A DNA stretch of 64,000 nucleotides from Psychromonas marina (GTDB taxonomy: Bacteria; Pseudomonadota; Gammaproteobacteria; Enterobacterales; Psychromonadaceae), in assembly GCF_030161115.1 (NCBI RefSeq), contig NZ_BSPQ01000018.1, forward strand, positions 1 through 64,000. The letters are read 5' to 3'. This document shows, piece by piece, positions 1 to 7,828 of this stretch. The first letter of the stretch is position 1. Each line of letters opens with the position of its first letter. The notes under the pieces are model-generated. The model was not told the DNA's origin. It ran no database searches and was given only the letters and a program-made list of their open reading frames with translations. The translations under genes were made by a program, and so were the position numbers.

Positions 1-49
1 AATATACTGAGCAGGGAAAAGTAATATTTAGATTGACGTGGGAAGTCAT
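1..49 (-). CDS. Partial integron cassette ORF (5' end only)
   Basis: An ATG on the minus strand at 49 overlaps the R' end of the leftmost attC site and opens a frame that stays open for the 16 codons to the window edge (it begins Met-Thr-Ser-His-Val-Asn). Cassette genes usually start just after the R' core, so position and strand fit a cassette gene continuing outside the window. Sixteen codons are too few to prove coding or suggest a function. Confidence 0.35.
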   Translation of the reverse strand, partial: MTSHVNLNITFPCSVY

Positions 50-146
50 ACCAACGCCGCATTAAGCGGATAAAAATAGTTGGTTATAATGTTGAGGCAC
101 GAAACATAACCAACTGTTTTTATTCCGTTTAAATGCCTTGTTAATT
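49..146 (-). repeat. attC site 1 (cassette A1)
   Basis: Imperfect palindrome with arms AACGCCGCATTAAGCGGA and TCCGTTTAAATGCCTTGTTA and a variable centre. On the minus strand it reads TAACAAGGC...GGCGTT, the layout of Vibrio-type attC sites, with R'' at 140-146 and R' at 49-55. The longer arm, with unpaired bases, is the minus-strand 5' arm, so the cassettes read leftwards. Confidence 0.85.
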
Positions 147-491
147 GATGCCGATAATAGAACTTTAAACACCAATTATTCTAGTGACCATTTCGATATT
201 GAGAATCCAAATACCAAGCGGAAACTACAAACCTTTTTAGCAAAAATAGACGTTCAGTATTACGTGAAAACTAGGCAAAAAATGAAGCCTCTATTTACCA
301 CAAACTAAGCTAATGAGTTTTATGCTTTTGGTTTTTATAAAAGCAAAACTCTATTAGCGAAAATACCTTAATCTGGCTGAATGTGCAGATTAAAAGTCAC
401 ATTCGAGACAACTGATTTGAGCGTGTTTCATAAATTACCCGGTAATAAAAACACTTAAAATTGAAAACATACCCCAAATAATTTTAAGGCC
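147..491 (-). other. Cassette A1 body, apparently non-coding
   Basis: About 345 bp between attC sites 2 and 1, with no ORF of useful length. It is nearly identical to 590-934, 3081-3425 and 3524-3870. All four copies carry a long AT-rich hairpin (309-358 here, about 19 paired positions with small bulges) and a 13-codon micro-ORF (390-431 here) without a visible ribosome binding site. It may encode a structured RNA, but no function can be assigned. Confidence 0.7.
309..358. repeat. Conserved long hairpin of cassette A1
   Basis: Outer arms GCTAAT/ATTAGC, then GAGTTTT/AAAACTC and GCTTTT/AAAAGC, with an unpaired AT on one side and a T on the other. It recurs at 752-801, 3243-3292 and 3686-3736. 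There is no downstream U-run, so it is not a classic intrinsic terminator. Confidence 0.75.
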
Positions 492-589
492 AATTAACGC
501 CGCATTAAGCGGATAAAAATAGTTGGTTATAATGTTGAGGCACGAAACATAACCAACTGTTTTTATTCCGTTTAAATGCCTTGTTAATT
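492..589 (-). repeat. attC site 2 (cassette A2)
   Basis: Virtually the same sequence as attC 1, with the same loop. R'' is at 583-589 and R' at 492-498. It ends cassette A2, whose body is 590-934. Confidence 0.88.
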
Positions 590-934
590 GATGCCGATAA
601 TAGAACTTTAAACACCAATTATTCTAGTGACCATTTCGATATTGAGAACCCAAATACCAAGCGGAAACTACAAACCTTTTTAGCAAAATTACACGTTCGA
701 TATGACGCGAAAACTAGGCAAAAAATGAAGCCTCTATTTACTAAAAACTAAGCTAATGAGTTTTATGCTTTTGGTTTTTATAAAAGCAAAACTCTATTAG
801 CGAAAATACCTTAATCTGGCTGAATGCGCAGATTAAAAGTCACATTCGAGACAACTTATTTGAGCGTATTTCATAACTTAGTCGGTAATAAAAACACTTA
901 ATCTAGAAAATATATCCCAAACAATTTTAAGGCC
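590..934 (-). other. Cassette A2 body, apparently non-coding
   Basis: Second copy of the A family, differing from A1 by scattered substitutions. It keeps the hairpin (752-801) and the 13-codon micro-ORF. It lies immediately next to A1, so it is a tandem cassette duplication or repeated capture. Confidence 0.7.
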
Positions 935-1036
935 AATTAACGCCCACATTAAGCGGACAAAAATGGTTGGCTATAATTTTGTGAGGAACGAACAATAGCC
1001 AACTGTTTTTGTTCCGACTTAAATTGCTTGTTATAA
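935..1036 (-). repeat. attC site 3 (cassette B1)
   Basis: An attC of the second sequence type: arms AACGCCCACATTAAGCGGAC and GTTCCGACTTAAATTGCTTG, with a central stem made from TTGGCTAT and ATAGCCAA. R'' at 1030-1036, R' at 935-941. Confidence 0.86.
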
Positions 1037-1352
1037 AGTCAACCATTGAACCCTACGATTGAAAGGCACATTTCGATATAACTGCCCTTTTCAATTTAAG
1101 ATTAATTCTCAGCGAAGCAAGTTGACGAACGAAGCTAAAAACCAATTTTAAATCACCGAATAAAACTCGATTTTGGACACCCAAACACGCTACCGCACTT
1201 GAAGTGAAAAACACAGCAAGTGACGACACTTAGGCTTTGAAAAACCAGCCCATTTAAGCAATCTTACAACGAAGTTAGTGATGCCAACTTCGCCAAAAAC
1301 ATTGCTGATTTTTGGACTTGCAAAACTAACCTCAACATACTAAATGAACACT
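1037..1352 (-). other. Cassette B1 body, apparently non-coding
   Basis: About 316 bp without a credible ORF. Two more copies lie at 2239-2555 and 3972-4294. It contains a small stem CGAAGTT/AACTTCG at 1270-1292 and shares short blocks with cassette C (GCGGTGCAA-like and CGAACGAAG-like pieces), so B and C may have a common origin. Confidence 0.65.
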
Positions 1353-1452
1353 TTATAACGCCGCGTTAAGCGGACTAAAATTGTGGGTTAAAATGTGTAG
1401 CGAAGCGAAACGTAACCCACTGTTTTAGTTCCGTTTAAACGCCTTGTTATGC
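1353..1452 (-). repeat. attC site 4 (gene1 cassette)
   Basis: Arms AACGCCGCGTTAAGCGGACT and AGTTCCGTTTAAACGCCTTG with central GTGGGTTA/TAACCCAC. Its R'' (1446-1452) supplies the TAA stop codon of the cassette gene at 1447-2118. Nearly identical to attC 10. Confidence 0.88.
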
Positions 1453-2118
1453 ATTTAAACCTATAACTATTGCACGAGCTTTAACGTTTGTTTCTGCAAA
1501 GATAATAACTTGGAAAGCAGGCTTATAATCATTAACATTATCTTCAAGTTCTGTTTTTGCAAATAAATACAATACGTTATAAGCGGAATATTCTACGTGT
1601 TTTTCATCAATCCTAGACATTTTATCCTTTGCCAATTGTAACGTGTATGTCTTTAAATCAAAGTCAGATACTTCGCCCCGATACTTTTCTGCGATATAAA
1701 GATCCAAATGTCGCTTTGAAATCTTATCAAGCGCAGCAGACAATATTGTTTGGACTGCTTCTTTTCTAGTTTGTACCAAATGCTTATTTAACAAATTCAT
1801 TTTCTGTTGGAAACGTTCCATTTCCTTTGTTTTTTCATCTGCATATTCTCTTGTCTTAATTAGAATATCGTTAGCCTTTGCTAATTCCAACTCTTTGTTA
1901 CTGACTTCAATTTGTAATTCTTCAATATCTTTCGATATATCAGCCCTTCGCACTTCAAGGTCTTTAATTACCAACTGTGCTGTTTGTAATTCTTTTTCTT
2001 TTTGAAAAACTGGATGAATCGTATTGAAATAGGCCCACACACTAAAGATCAGTGCTGATGTTGCTGTGATTTTATATATTCCACCGATGAATCCATCGTC
2101 TTTTGTCCAAAAATTCAA
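1447..2118 (-). CDS. Integron cassette protein with one TM segment and coiled coil
   Basis: A 223-residue protein of unknown function. Residues about 14-33 form one hydrophobic segment, followed by a charged heptad-like region (about 38-115) rich in Lys, Glu and Leu that should form a coiled coil. The C-terminal 100 residues look globular. The start is a TTG: on the minus strand a strong AAGGGGGG lies about 6 nt before it, and the upstream ATG runs into a stop after two codons. The gene begins about 20 nt after the R' of attC 5 and its stop lies in the R'' of attC 4, the standard cassette layout. A membrane-anchored coiled-coil protein might act in stress or phage defence, but nothing in the sequence shows that. 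Confidence 0.8.
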   Translation of the reverse strand: MNFWTKDDGFIGGIYKITATSALIFSVWAYFNTIHPVFQKEKELQTAQLVIKDLEVRRADISKDIEELQIEVSNKELELAKANDILIKTREYADEKTKEMERFQQKMNLLNKHLVQTRKEAVQTILSAALDKISKRHLDLYIAEKYRGEVSDFDLKTYTLQLAKDKMSRIDEKHVEYSAYNVLYLFAKTELEDNVNDYKPAFQVIIFAETNVKARAIVIGLNA

Positions 2119-2137
2119 AACATCCCCCCTTGAAAAT

Positions 2138-2238
2138 GCATAACGCCCACATTAAGCGGACAAAAGTAGTTGGCTATACTTGTTGAGGTACGAAACAAAG
2201 CCAACTGTTTTTGTTCCGACTTAAATTGCTTGTTATAA
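2138..2238 (-). repeat. attC site 5 (cassette B2)
   Basis: Same type as attC 3. R'' at 2232-2238, R' at 2138-2144 (GCATAAC on the plus strand). The arms TTGGCTAT and AAGCCAA have drifted slightly. Confidence 0.86.
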
Positions 2239-2555
2239 AGTCAACCATTGAACCCTTCGATTGAGAGGCAACATTGCGATATAACTGCCCTTTTCAATTT
2301 AAGATGAATTTTCAGCGCCGCACGTTGACGAACGAAACTAAAAACCAATTTTAAATTACCGACTAAAACTCGATTTTGGACACTCAAACAGGCTACCGCA
2401 CTTGAAGTGAATTACACAGCAAGTAACGACGTTTAGGCTTTGCAAACCAAGCCAATTTTAGCAACCTTAAAACGAAGTTAGTGATGCCAACTTCGCCAAA
2501 AACTTTACTGATTTTTGGACCTACAAAACCAACCTCAACACACTAAATGAACACT
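2239..2555 (-). other. Cassette B2 body, apparently non-coding
   Basis: Second B-family copy, clearly alignable end to end with 1037-1352 and carrying the CGAAGTT/AACTTCG stem at 2473-2495. No ORF of useful length. Confidence 0.65.
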
Positions 2556-2658
2556 TTATAACGCCGCTATTAAGCGGATAAAAATAGTTGGCTATAATTG
2601 TGGAGCGAAGCGAAACGTAGCCAACTGTTTTTATTCCGCTTGAATGCTCTTGTTAAAT
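2556..2658 (-). repeat. attC site 6 (cassette C)
   Basis: Arms AACGCCGCTATTAAGCGGAT and TCCGCTTGAATGCTCTTG, central TTGGCTAT/GTAGCCAA. R'' at 2652-2658, R' at 2556-2562. Confidence 0.85.
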
Positions 2659-2982
2659 GGTAGGCCGAGTGAACAATCAATTGAACTGTAAAATCAGGCT
2701 TTAAACCACTTATAAATTTAACCATTATCATAAACGAAGCTCGTTGATGAACGAAGTTAACACATTGTTCTATTTGCATTTTTTAGAAGCCACGTTGAAA
2801 ACCAAGCCAACTCACCGCACTTGAAAATGGCGTAAATGTGCGAGTTACGAATTACATTCATGGTCACGATTATAATAGCCAGTTTCCGATAATTTCAAAG
2901 GAAACAAACAAGCCAACCTCGCATACGACTTTACACAAAATAGACCTAAGAAACACAAACCCAAAAGACCTCTACGAAAGCC
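2659..2982 (-). other. Cassette C body
   Basis: About 324 bp between attC 7 and attC 6, present once. A 69-codon frame in cassette orientation (2779 to 2570) starts inside it but ends deep within attC 6, so about a third of it would be attC sequence. No ribosome binding site is obvious. I treat the cassette as probably non-coding. Confidence 0.5.
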
Positions 2983-3080
2983 ATTTAACGCCGCATTAAG
3001 CGGATAAAAATAGTTGGTTATAATGTTGAGGCACGAAACATAACCAACTGTTTTTATTCCGTTTAAATGCCTTGTTAATT
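2983..3080 (-). repeat. attC site 7 (cassette A3)
   Basis: A-type attC, essentially the same as sites 1, 2 and 8. R'' at 3074-3080, R' (ATTTAAC on plus) at 2983-2989. Confidence 0.88.
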
Positions 3081-3425
3081 GATGCCGATAATAGAACTTT
3101 AAACACCAATTATTCTAGTGACCATTTCGATATTGAGAAACCAAATACCAAACGGAAACTACAAACGTTTTTAGCAAAATTACACGTTCAATATGACGTG
3201 AAAACTAGGCAAAAAATGAAGCCTCTATTTACTAAAAACTAAGCTAATGAGTTTTATGCTTTTGGTTTTTATAAAAGCAAAACTCTATTAGCGAAAATAC
3301 CTTAATCTGGCTGAATGTGCAGATTAAAAGTCACATTCGAGACAACTTATTTGAGCGTATTTCATAAATTACTCGGTAATAAAAACACTTAAATTTGAAA
3401 ACATATCCCAAATAATATTAAGGCC
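3081..3425 (-). other. Cassette A3 body, apparently non-coding
   Basis: Third A-family copy with the conserved hairpin at 3243-3292 and the 13-codon micro-ORF starting at 3365 on the minus strand. Confidence 0.7.
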
Positions 3426-3523
3426 AATTAACGCCGCATTAAGCGGATAAAAATAGTTGGTTATAATGTTGAGGCACGAAACATAACCAACTGTTTTTAT
3501 TCCGTTTAAATGCCTTGTTAATT
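3426..3523 (-). repeat. attC site 8 (cassette A4)
   Basis: A-type attC. R'' at 3517-3523, R' at 3426-3432. Confidence 0.88.
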
Positions 3524-3870
3524 GATGCCGATAATAGAAATTTTTACACCAATTAATCTAGTGACCATTTCGATATTGAGAACCCAAATACCAAGCGGAA
3601 ACTACAAACCTTTTTAGCAAAATTAAACGTTCAATATGACGCGAAAACTAGGCAAAAAATGAAGCCTCTATTTACTAAAAACTAAGCTAATGAGTTTTAT
3701 GCTTTTGGTTTTTTATAAAAGCAAAACTCTATTAGCGAAAATACCTTAATCTGGCTGAATGTGCAGATTAAAAGTCACATTCGAGACAACTTATTTGAGC
3801 GTATTTCATCAATTAGTCGGCATCGAAAACACTTAAATTGAGAAAACATACCCCAAATAATTTTAAGGCC
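3524..3870 (-). other. Cassette A4 body, apparently non-coding
   Basis: Fourth A-family copy. Its hairpin (3686-3736) has one extra T in the loop, and most of its differences from the other copies lie outside the paired arms. Confidence 0.7.
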
Positions 3871-3971
3871 AATTAACGCCCACATTAAGCGGACAAAAGT
3901 AGTTGGCTATACTTGTTGAGGAACGAAACAAAGCCAACTGTTTTTGTTCCGACTTAAATTGCTTGTTATAA
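3871..3971 (-). repeat. attC site 9 (cassette B3)
   Basis: B-type attC like sites 3 and 5. R'' at 3965-3971, R' at 3871-3877. Confidence 0.86.
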
Positions 3972-4294
3972 AGTCAACGATTGAACCTTACAATTGAAAG
4001 GCAACATTACGATATAACAGCCCTTTTAAATTTAAGATTAAGATTAATTTTCAGCGAAGCGCGTTGACGAACGAAGCTAAAAACCAATTTTAAATTACCG
4101 AATAAAGCAGGGTTTTGGGCACTCAAACAAGCTACCGCACTTGAAGTGCAACACACAGCAAGTGACGACGTTTAGGCTTTTAAAAACCAGTCAATTTGAG
4201 CAATCTTAAAACGAAGTTAGTGATGCCAACTTCCCCAAAAACTTTACTGATTTTTGGACTTACAAAACCAACCTCAACACACTAAATGAAAACT
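3972..4294 (-). other. Cassette B3 body, apparently non-coding
   Basis: Third B-family copy, with a short local duplication (TTAAGATTAAGATTAA) near 4032-4047. No credible ORF. Confidence 0.65.
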
Positions 4295-4394
4295 TTATAA
4301 CGCCGCGTTAAGCGGACTAAAATTGTGGGTTATAATGTGTAGCGAAGCGAAACGTAACCCACTGTTTTAGTTCCGTTTAAACGCCTTGTTATGC
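4295..4394 (-). repeat. attC site 10 (gene2 cassette)
   Basis: Nearly identical to attC 4. R'' at 4388-4394 gives the stop codon of the gene at 4389-5015. It is the first attC in reading order. Confidence 0.88.
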
Positions 4395-5015
4395 CTTATT
4401 TACGATGGATTCAACTTGTGAATTGAGGATATTCTTCATCATCATGACCGAAAATTTTACGCCATCTTTTTCTGAAATTATTTCTCGTAAATAGATCTTC
4501 TGTTCGTCATACTTTTGAGGGAATCTAATGCTAATGTAAGTCATAAGCTCTTTTTCGGGCTCCCAAAATCTAAATTTACTTTCTTCATGACCAGAATACT
4601 TTTTTAGAAAACGGTCAATTGTAAGCCCTTCTCTTTGCCAGTTAACAAGTTCTTTGTTTATCCACACATCATTCCAACTTTCAAAAAGAGGAAAGTGGGC
4701 AAGAATGTTACGTACAAATTTGAAAAGAGGGCCACCAATTTCGGACTCCATTGGAGGTCGATTTTTCTTTAAAGCTTTTAAGACAAGTTTAATTGGTTCA
4801 TAACTTAATACTTCTGCATAAATGGCGAACAAATGGGAGACTTTACTAAAACGATACCATTCTTCTCTTTCCCAAAACGCCTCTTCCATGATTTCATCTG
4901 CAATATCGTAAAAGCGATTGTATGCAAGACTCAAGAAGAGTTCTTCAGACTTATTTGGTCTCACATCCATGCGGATAACTCCATTAGGCATAACAGCGTA
5001 ACTAAGCCGAATCAT
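4389..5015 (-). CDS. Integron cassette protein of unknown function
   Basis: A 208-residue soluble protein rich in aromatic and charged residues, with no signal peptide or membrane segment. I do not recognise a family. The N-terminal third (about 25-70) and the middle (about 75-130) look helical; the C-terminal third has alternating hydrophobic residues ending Val-Asn-Lys-Ala. The stop overlaps the attC 10 R'' core and the ATG lies 5 nt from a GTTAATA core-like sequence, so it is the first cassette of the visible array. A GGA directly abuts the ATG, so the ribosome binding site is weak, as is common in cassettes. Confidence 0.75.
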   Translation of the reverse strand: MIRLSYAVMPNGVIRMDVRPNKSEELFLSLAYNRFYDIADEIMEEAFWEREEWYRFSKVSHLFAIYAEVLSYEPIKLVLKALKKNRPPMESEIGGPLFKFVRNILAHFPLFESWNDVWINKELVNWQREGLTIDRFLKKYSGHEESKFRFWEPEKELMTYISIRFPQKYDEQKIYLREIISEKDGVKFSVMMMKNILNSQVESIVNKA

Positions 5016-5305
5016 TCCATATTAACAACGGAAATACAGAATAGTTTAATTTGTTAAAATATACACTTTCACAACATAAAAACAATGTGTTAAAGCAAGT
5101 AATCAAAAAATAATCATGTGGATAGATAGAATTATTCTGTATTAACAACAAAATACAGAATAACAGCTCAAAGGCTTAAAAAGTCTTGTGGTCAGTAATT
5201 TTGGCCACAAATCAGAGGGAAATAAATTTAATTATATGTACAAATTAAAGGCATAAATTAACAGCACCATAAAAAATGATGCTTTAGTAAAGTGCAGAAT
5301 GGAGC
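5016..5305. other. Right boundary of the cassette array
   Basis: An AT-rich stretch without an ORF. It holds two copies of a 20-25 bp sequence (5019-5042 and 5139-5163), each containing TATTAAC, the complement of a GTTAATA-like integrase core. No attI is recognisable by homology and no intI follows on the right. Confidence 0.5.
5132..5163. repeat. Perfect 12-bp inverted repeat at array edge
   Basis: TTATTCTGTATT (5132-5143) and AATACAGAATAA (5152-5163) pair perfectly around an 8-nt loop AACAACAA. A degenerate copy of the right half lies at 5019-5042, next to the first cassette gene. It could be a recombination site remnant or a terminator without a U-run. Confidence 0.7.
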
Positions 5306-5593
5306 TTATTTTATAGCTTTAGGGTCAATACCTAATTCTTTAGTTTTTTTCTTGAATCTTTTAGTGATAGTTGACTCGTTAACACCTAATTTTTCAGAAA
5401 TTTCAGCAAAAGTATAACCCAGCAAACGATAACAAATTAGCTGAATAGTGTCCTCACTAGCTCCTTTTTCTTTTATGCCCGCGAGTACACGTTCAACTCC
5501 TCTCTTTTCAAAATCAACTTCTATACAAGAGCCTAAAAACACGAGTAAAAACACGAGGGTCAAGTCTTTCATTTTGCATTCTTTAGCCACCAA
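5306..5593 (-). pseudogene. Small HTH-domain ORF, possible transposase remnant
   Basis: A 95-codon frame. Its last 45 residues look like a helix-turn-helix of the LuxR/sigma-4 or RAYT C-terminal kind (YRLLGYTFAEISEKLGVNES, then a basic tail). Its first 20 residues are translated from one 32-bp repeat unit (5546-5577), which is unlikely to be native coding sequence. RAYT (REP-associated) transposases often carry a C-terminal HTH and lie next to repeats and hairpins, so a decayed transposase 3' end is my best guess. A genuine small regulator starting further inside is possible. Confidence 0.4.
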
Positions 5594-5708
5594 AATAAGC
5601 CAACGGGATCCTGAAAAACACGAGGGTCAGGTCTTTTATTTTGTAAAAAACATGAGGGTCAGGTCTTTTATTTTGTAAAAAACACGAGGGTCAGGTCTTT
5701 CATTTTGC
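5546..5708. repeat. Four copies of a 32-bp repeat
   Basis: Units of the form AAAACACGAGGGTCAGGTCT plus a T-rich end lie at 5546-5577, 5613-5644, 5645-5676 and 5677-5708. The last three are strictly tandem, and a partial unit precedes the first. Differences are one to three bases per unit. Confidence 0.9.
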
Positions 5709-5710
5709 AT

Positions 5711-5746
5711 GATGTTACTTTTTATCGGCCGATATAACGTAACATC
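5711..5746. repeat. Nested palindrome next to the 32-bp repeats
   Basis: Outer arms GATGTTAC (5711-5718) and GTAACATC (5739-5746) enclose the self-complementary TATCGGCCGATA (5723-5734). It could fold as a REP/BIME-like hairpin, or end minus-strand transcription from the monooxygenase gene. Confidence 0.7.
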
Positions 5747-5765
5747 TGAATTACAAATGCTAAAA

Positions 5766-5787
5766 AGCCACACTAAAAAGCGTGGCT
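5766..5787 (-). terminator. Hairpin downstream of the monooxygenase gene
   Basis: AGCCAC (5766-5771) and GTGGCT (5782-5787) around a TAAAAA-rich loop, about 20 nt past the stop of the gene at 5807. A T-rich stretch follows on the minus strand (TTTTTAGC). Probable terminator. Confidence 0.55.
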
Positions 5788-5806
5788 GATGGGTTTATAA
5801 AAAACA

Positions 5807-7285
5807 TTATTCTCTATTAAGACAGCGCCCTCTTGGTTCGTTACCTTCATGTAATACGGTGTCAGAATGCAGGAACTGTGCGGCATGTGCCGATTCATTC
5901 ACTTTAATTGCACTGCGCGTTAACATCTCAGACTCAAAATCACTTAACACTCTCGCACGTATTCCCTCTTGCTGCCATTGCGATAAAGGTCGGCATCTTT
6001 TGGTAATGGTTCGCGCTAAGGCTAAAGCATCCAACAAGGCTTGATTTGCACCTTGCCCTTTAAAGGGACTCATCGGGTGGGCAGCATCTCCAATTAAGGT
6101 GACTTGCCCTGCCTGCTCTAATTGCGCAGGCGATAATGGCAAGCGATCATACACAGGATAACCTGATACCAATGACGCTTGTGTTGCGGCTAAAATTTGT
6201 GGGATCGGGTCGTGCCACTGACAGCGTTTAAGTGCTTCTTGTTTTAACGCTTGTGGGCCTTGCGCACTCAACTGTTTCGCTTGCTGTTCTGGCATCGGAA
6301 AACTGAGTTGCCACATTACCGAGTCTTTATCATAAGGCATGATATAGATACGTTCATTGCCATTTGCAGTTTGGAACACGGTTTGTGAATCAAGCAGTTC
6401 TCGATCAATGCAATCAATCTGATTTAAAGGACAAATCCCAAGAATGGCAATACAACCTAAATAAGATAAGGGTGAAACCTGATCGCCAATTAACAAATGT
6501 CGCACTGAGCTACGTATCCCATCCGCACCGACCAGAAGATCTGCTTTTACTTGCTTGAGCTTACCCTCGACTTGAAAAGTAAGGTTCACTCCTTGCTGAT
6601 TATGTTGATTAAAATCGACCAGTTTATGGTTCCATTGCACGACATTTTTACCGCCATTTTCACCACCTAACTGTTCAAGCAGCGCGGCACGTAATGACTG
6701 TCTGGCAATATGTATATTGGTACGTTTGGGTAATGTTTTAGTCGCCTTTTCTACTAAGCTTTCAGGTAGATTATCGGTTAGATTTCTCATTCCCCATTCG
6801 CCGAGTACTTTACCTTCAACGTTAAAAACGACGTGCTTTGTTGAAACGACACCACCCGATAATGAAAAGATGCCTAATCCCTCAATGGCTCTGCTCGCTT
6901 GTTGTAACGTCAACCCATAACCTTGAGAGCGTTGATCAAAGCTTTCATCACGTTCATAAAGTGTAAAAGGAATACCACGATGCAAACAGGCAACAGCAAG
7001 CGCAACACCGCCAATTCCTCCACCAACAATGGCAATATGCGGATAGTTTTCTGACTCAGGTAAGACCTGCGAATCTGCAGCGACTAAACCCGCGCCGTTA
7101 CAATGTGCACAGTTATCAAGGTGCCCCTTAGGTTGAACAGGTATTGCTCCCTGTTGATTATTTTTTTCAAATTGTAATAACTCACGTTGATAGCGTAGCT
7201 TTGCTTTCTTACGAATACGTTTACTTTTTTTACCGTGTCCTCGACATTCCTGACAAAGAGACCAGTGTTGCTGTTTATCTTGCAC
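5807..7285 (-). CDS. FAD-dependent monooxygenase with N-terminal DnaJ-like zinc finger
   Basis: 492 residues. Residues 1-65 hold two CxxC pairs (C11/C14 in CQECRGHG and C59/C62 in CAHCNGAG), the signature of a DnaJ-type zinc ribbon. From about 83 follows a PHBH-like flavoprotein monooxygenase: the dinucleotide motif IVGGGIGG (86-93), an Arg-rich middle, and the late flavin motif GDAAHPMSPF. Substrate unknown. The GTG start overlaps the stop of the upstream GNAT gene (GTGCAAGATAA), so translation is probably coupled. The fusion of a chaperone-type zinc finger to a hydroxylase is unusual; the finger may bind protein or nucleic acid. Confidence 0.85.
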   Translation of the reverse strand: MQDKQQHWSLCQECRGHGKKSKRIRKKAKLRYQRELLQFEKNNQQGAIPVQPKGHLDNCAHCNGAGLVAADSQVLPESENYPHIAIVGGGIGGVALAVACLHRGIPFTLYERDESFDQRSQGYGLTLQQASRAIEGLGIFSLSGGVVSTKHVVFNVEGKVLGEWGMRNLTDNLPESLVEKATKTLPKRTNIHIARQSLRAALLEQLGGENGGKNVVQWNHKLVDFNQHNQQGVNLTFQVEGKLKQVKADLLVGADGIRSSVRHLLIGDQVSPLSYLGCIAILGICPLNQIDCIDRELLDSQTVFQTANGNERIYIMPYDKDSVMWQLSFPMPEQQAKQLSAQGPQALKQEALKRCQWHDPIPQILAATQASLVSGYPVYDRLPLSPAQLEQAGQVTLIGDAAHPMSPFKGQGANQALLDALALARTITKRCRPLSQWQQEGIRARVLSDFESEMLTRSAIKVNESAHAAQFLHSDTVLHEGNEPRGRCLNRE

Positions 7286-7793
7286 TGTTTAGACTCGATT
7301 TATTAATAGATAACGTCACTAATTTAGGATCGTCATAAATAACCGCTGAACGATCAACCTCTAACCCTAGTTTTTCTAAAATACTCACCGAGGGTAAGTT
7401 ATCCTTTACCGCCACACCGTATATTTTAGTGTGTTTACCAAGGGAGAAAGTATGCGATAACACCGCTTGAGCAGCTTCGTATGCAAATCCTTTACCCTGT
7501 GCGTCTGCTATCAACCCATATCTGATATCACTACACGCGACGTTTGGTGATATCTCAACACCAGCATATCCTAGCTTAACCTCAGGCTGACTTTTTAGGG
7601 AAACGATATATGAGCCAAAGCCGTGCTGCCAATGATTAACTCGTTTTATAAGGTGTTCAGAGATCTCTTGATCACTGTACACAGCGGCCTTGGGAAGATA
7701 TAAACTCATGATTGGGCATGACATTATTGCTTTATAAATATCGAAATCGGCTAAGGATACCGGCTTTAAAATTAGTCGTTGTGTTTCTATCAT
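7275..7793 (-). CDS. GNAT N-acetyltransferase (RimJ/RimL-like)
   Basis: 172 residues beginning MIETQRLILKPV, the usual start of RimJ/RimL-type acetyltransferases. The acetyl-CoA binding loop appears as AQGKGFAYEA (about 112-121) and the C-terminal part has the typical N.PSVSILEKLGL pattern. The acceptor is unknown. It overlaps the downstream monooxygenase by 11 nt, so the two form an operon. Confidence 0.85.
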   Translation of the reverse strand: MIETQRLILKPVSLADFDIYKAIMSCPIMSLYLPKAAVYSDQEISEHLIKRVNHWQHGFGSYIVSLKSQPEVKLGYAGVEISPNVACSDIRYGLIADAQGKGFAYEAAQAVLSHTFSLGKHTKIYGVAVKDNLPSVSILEKLGLEVDRSAVIYDDPKLVTLSINKSSLNSAR

Positions 7794-7828
7794 ATTGCAC
7801 AGCTTCCTATTTATTGTTATTAAGACGA

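Noticed and set aside
2570..2779. 69-codon ORF in cassette C, in cassette orientation
   Set aside because: Its last third is attC sequence, it has no ribosome binding site, and attC arms often give open frames by chance. A real small gene cannot be excluded.
1..5015. Plus-strand reading direction for the cassette array
   Set aside because: The core heptamers are symmetric and at first suggest either strand, but the longer arm with unpaired bases, the likeness to Vibrio attC on the minus strand and both gene positions show a minus-strand array.
4833..5057. 74-codon plus-strand ORF
   Set aside because: It is antisense to the cassette gene at 4389-5015, which has the stop and start positions expected of a cassette.
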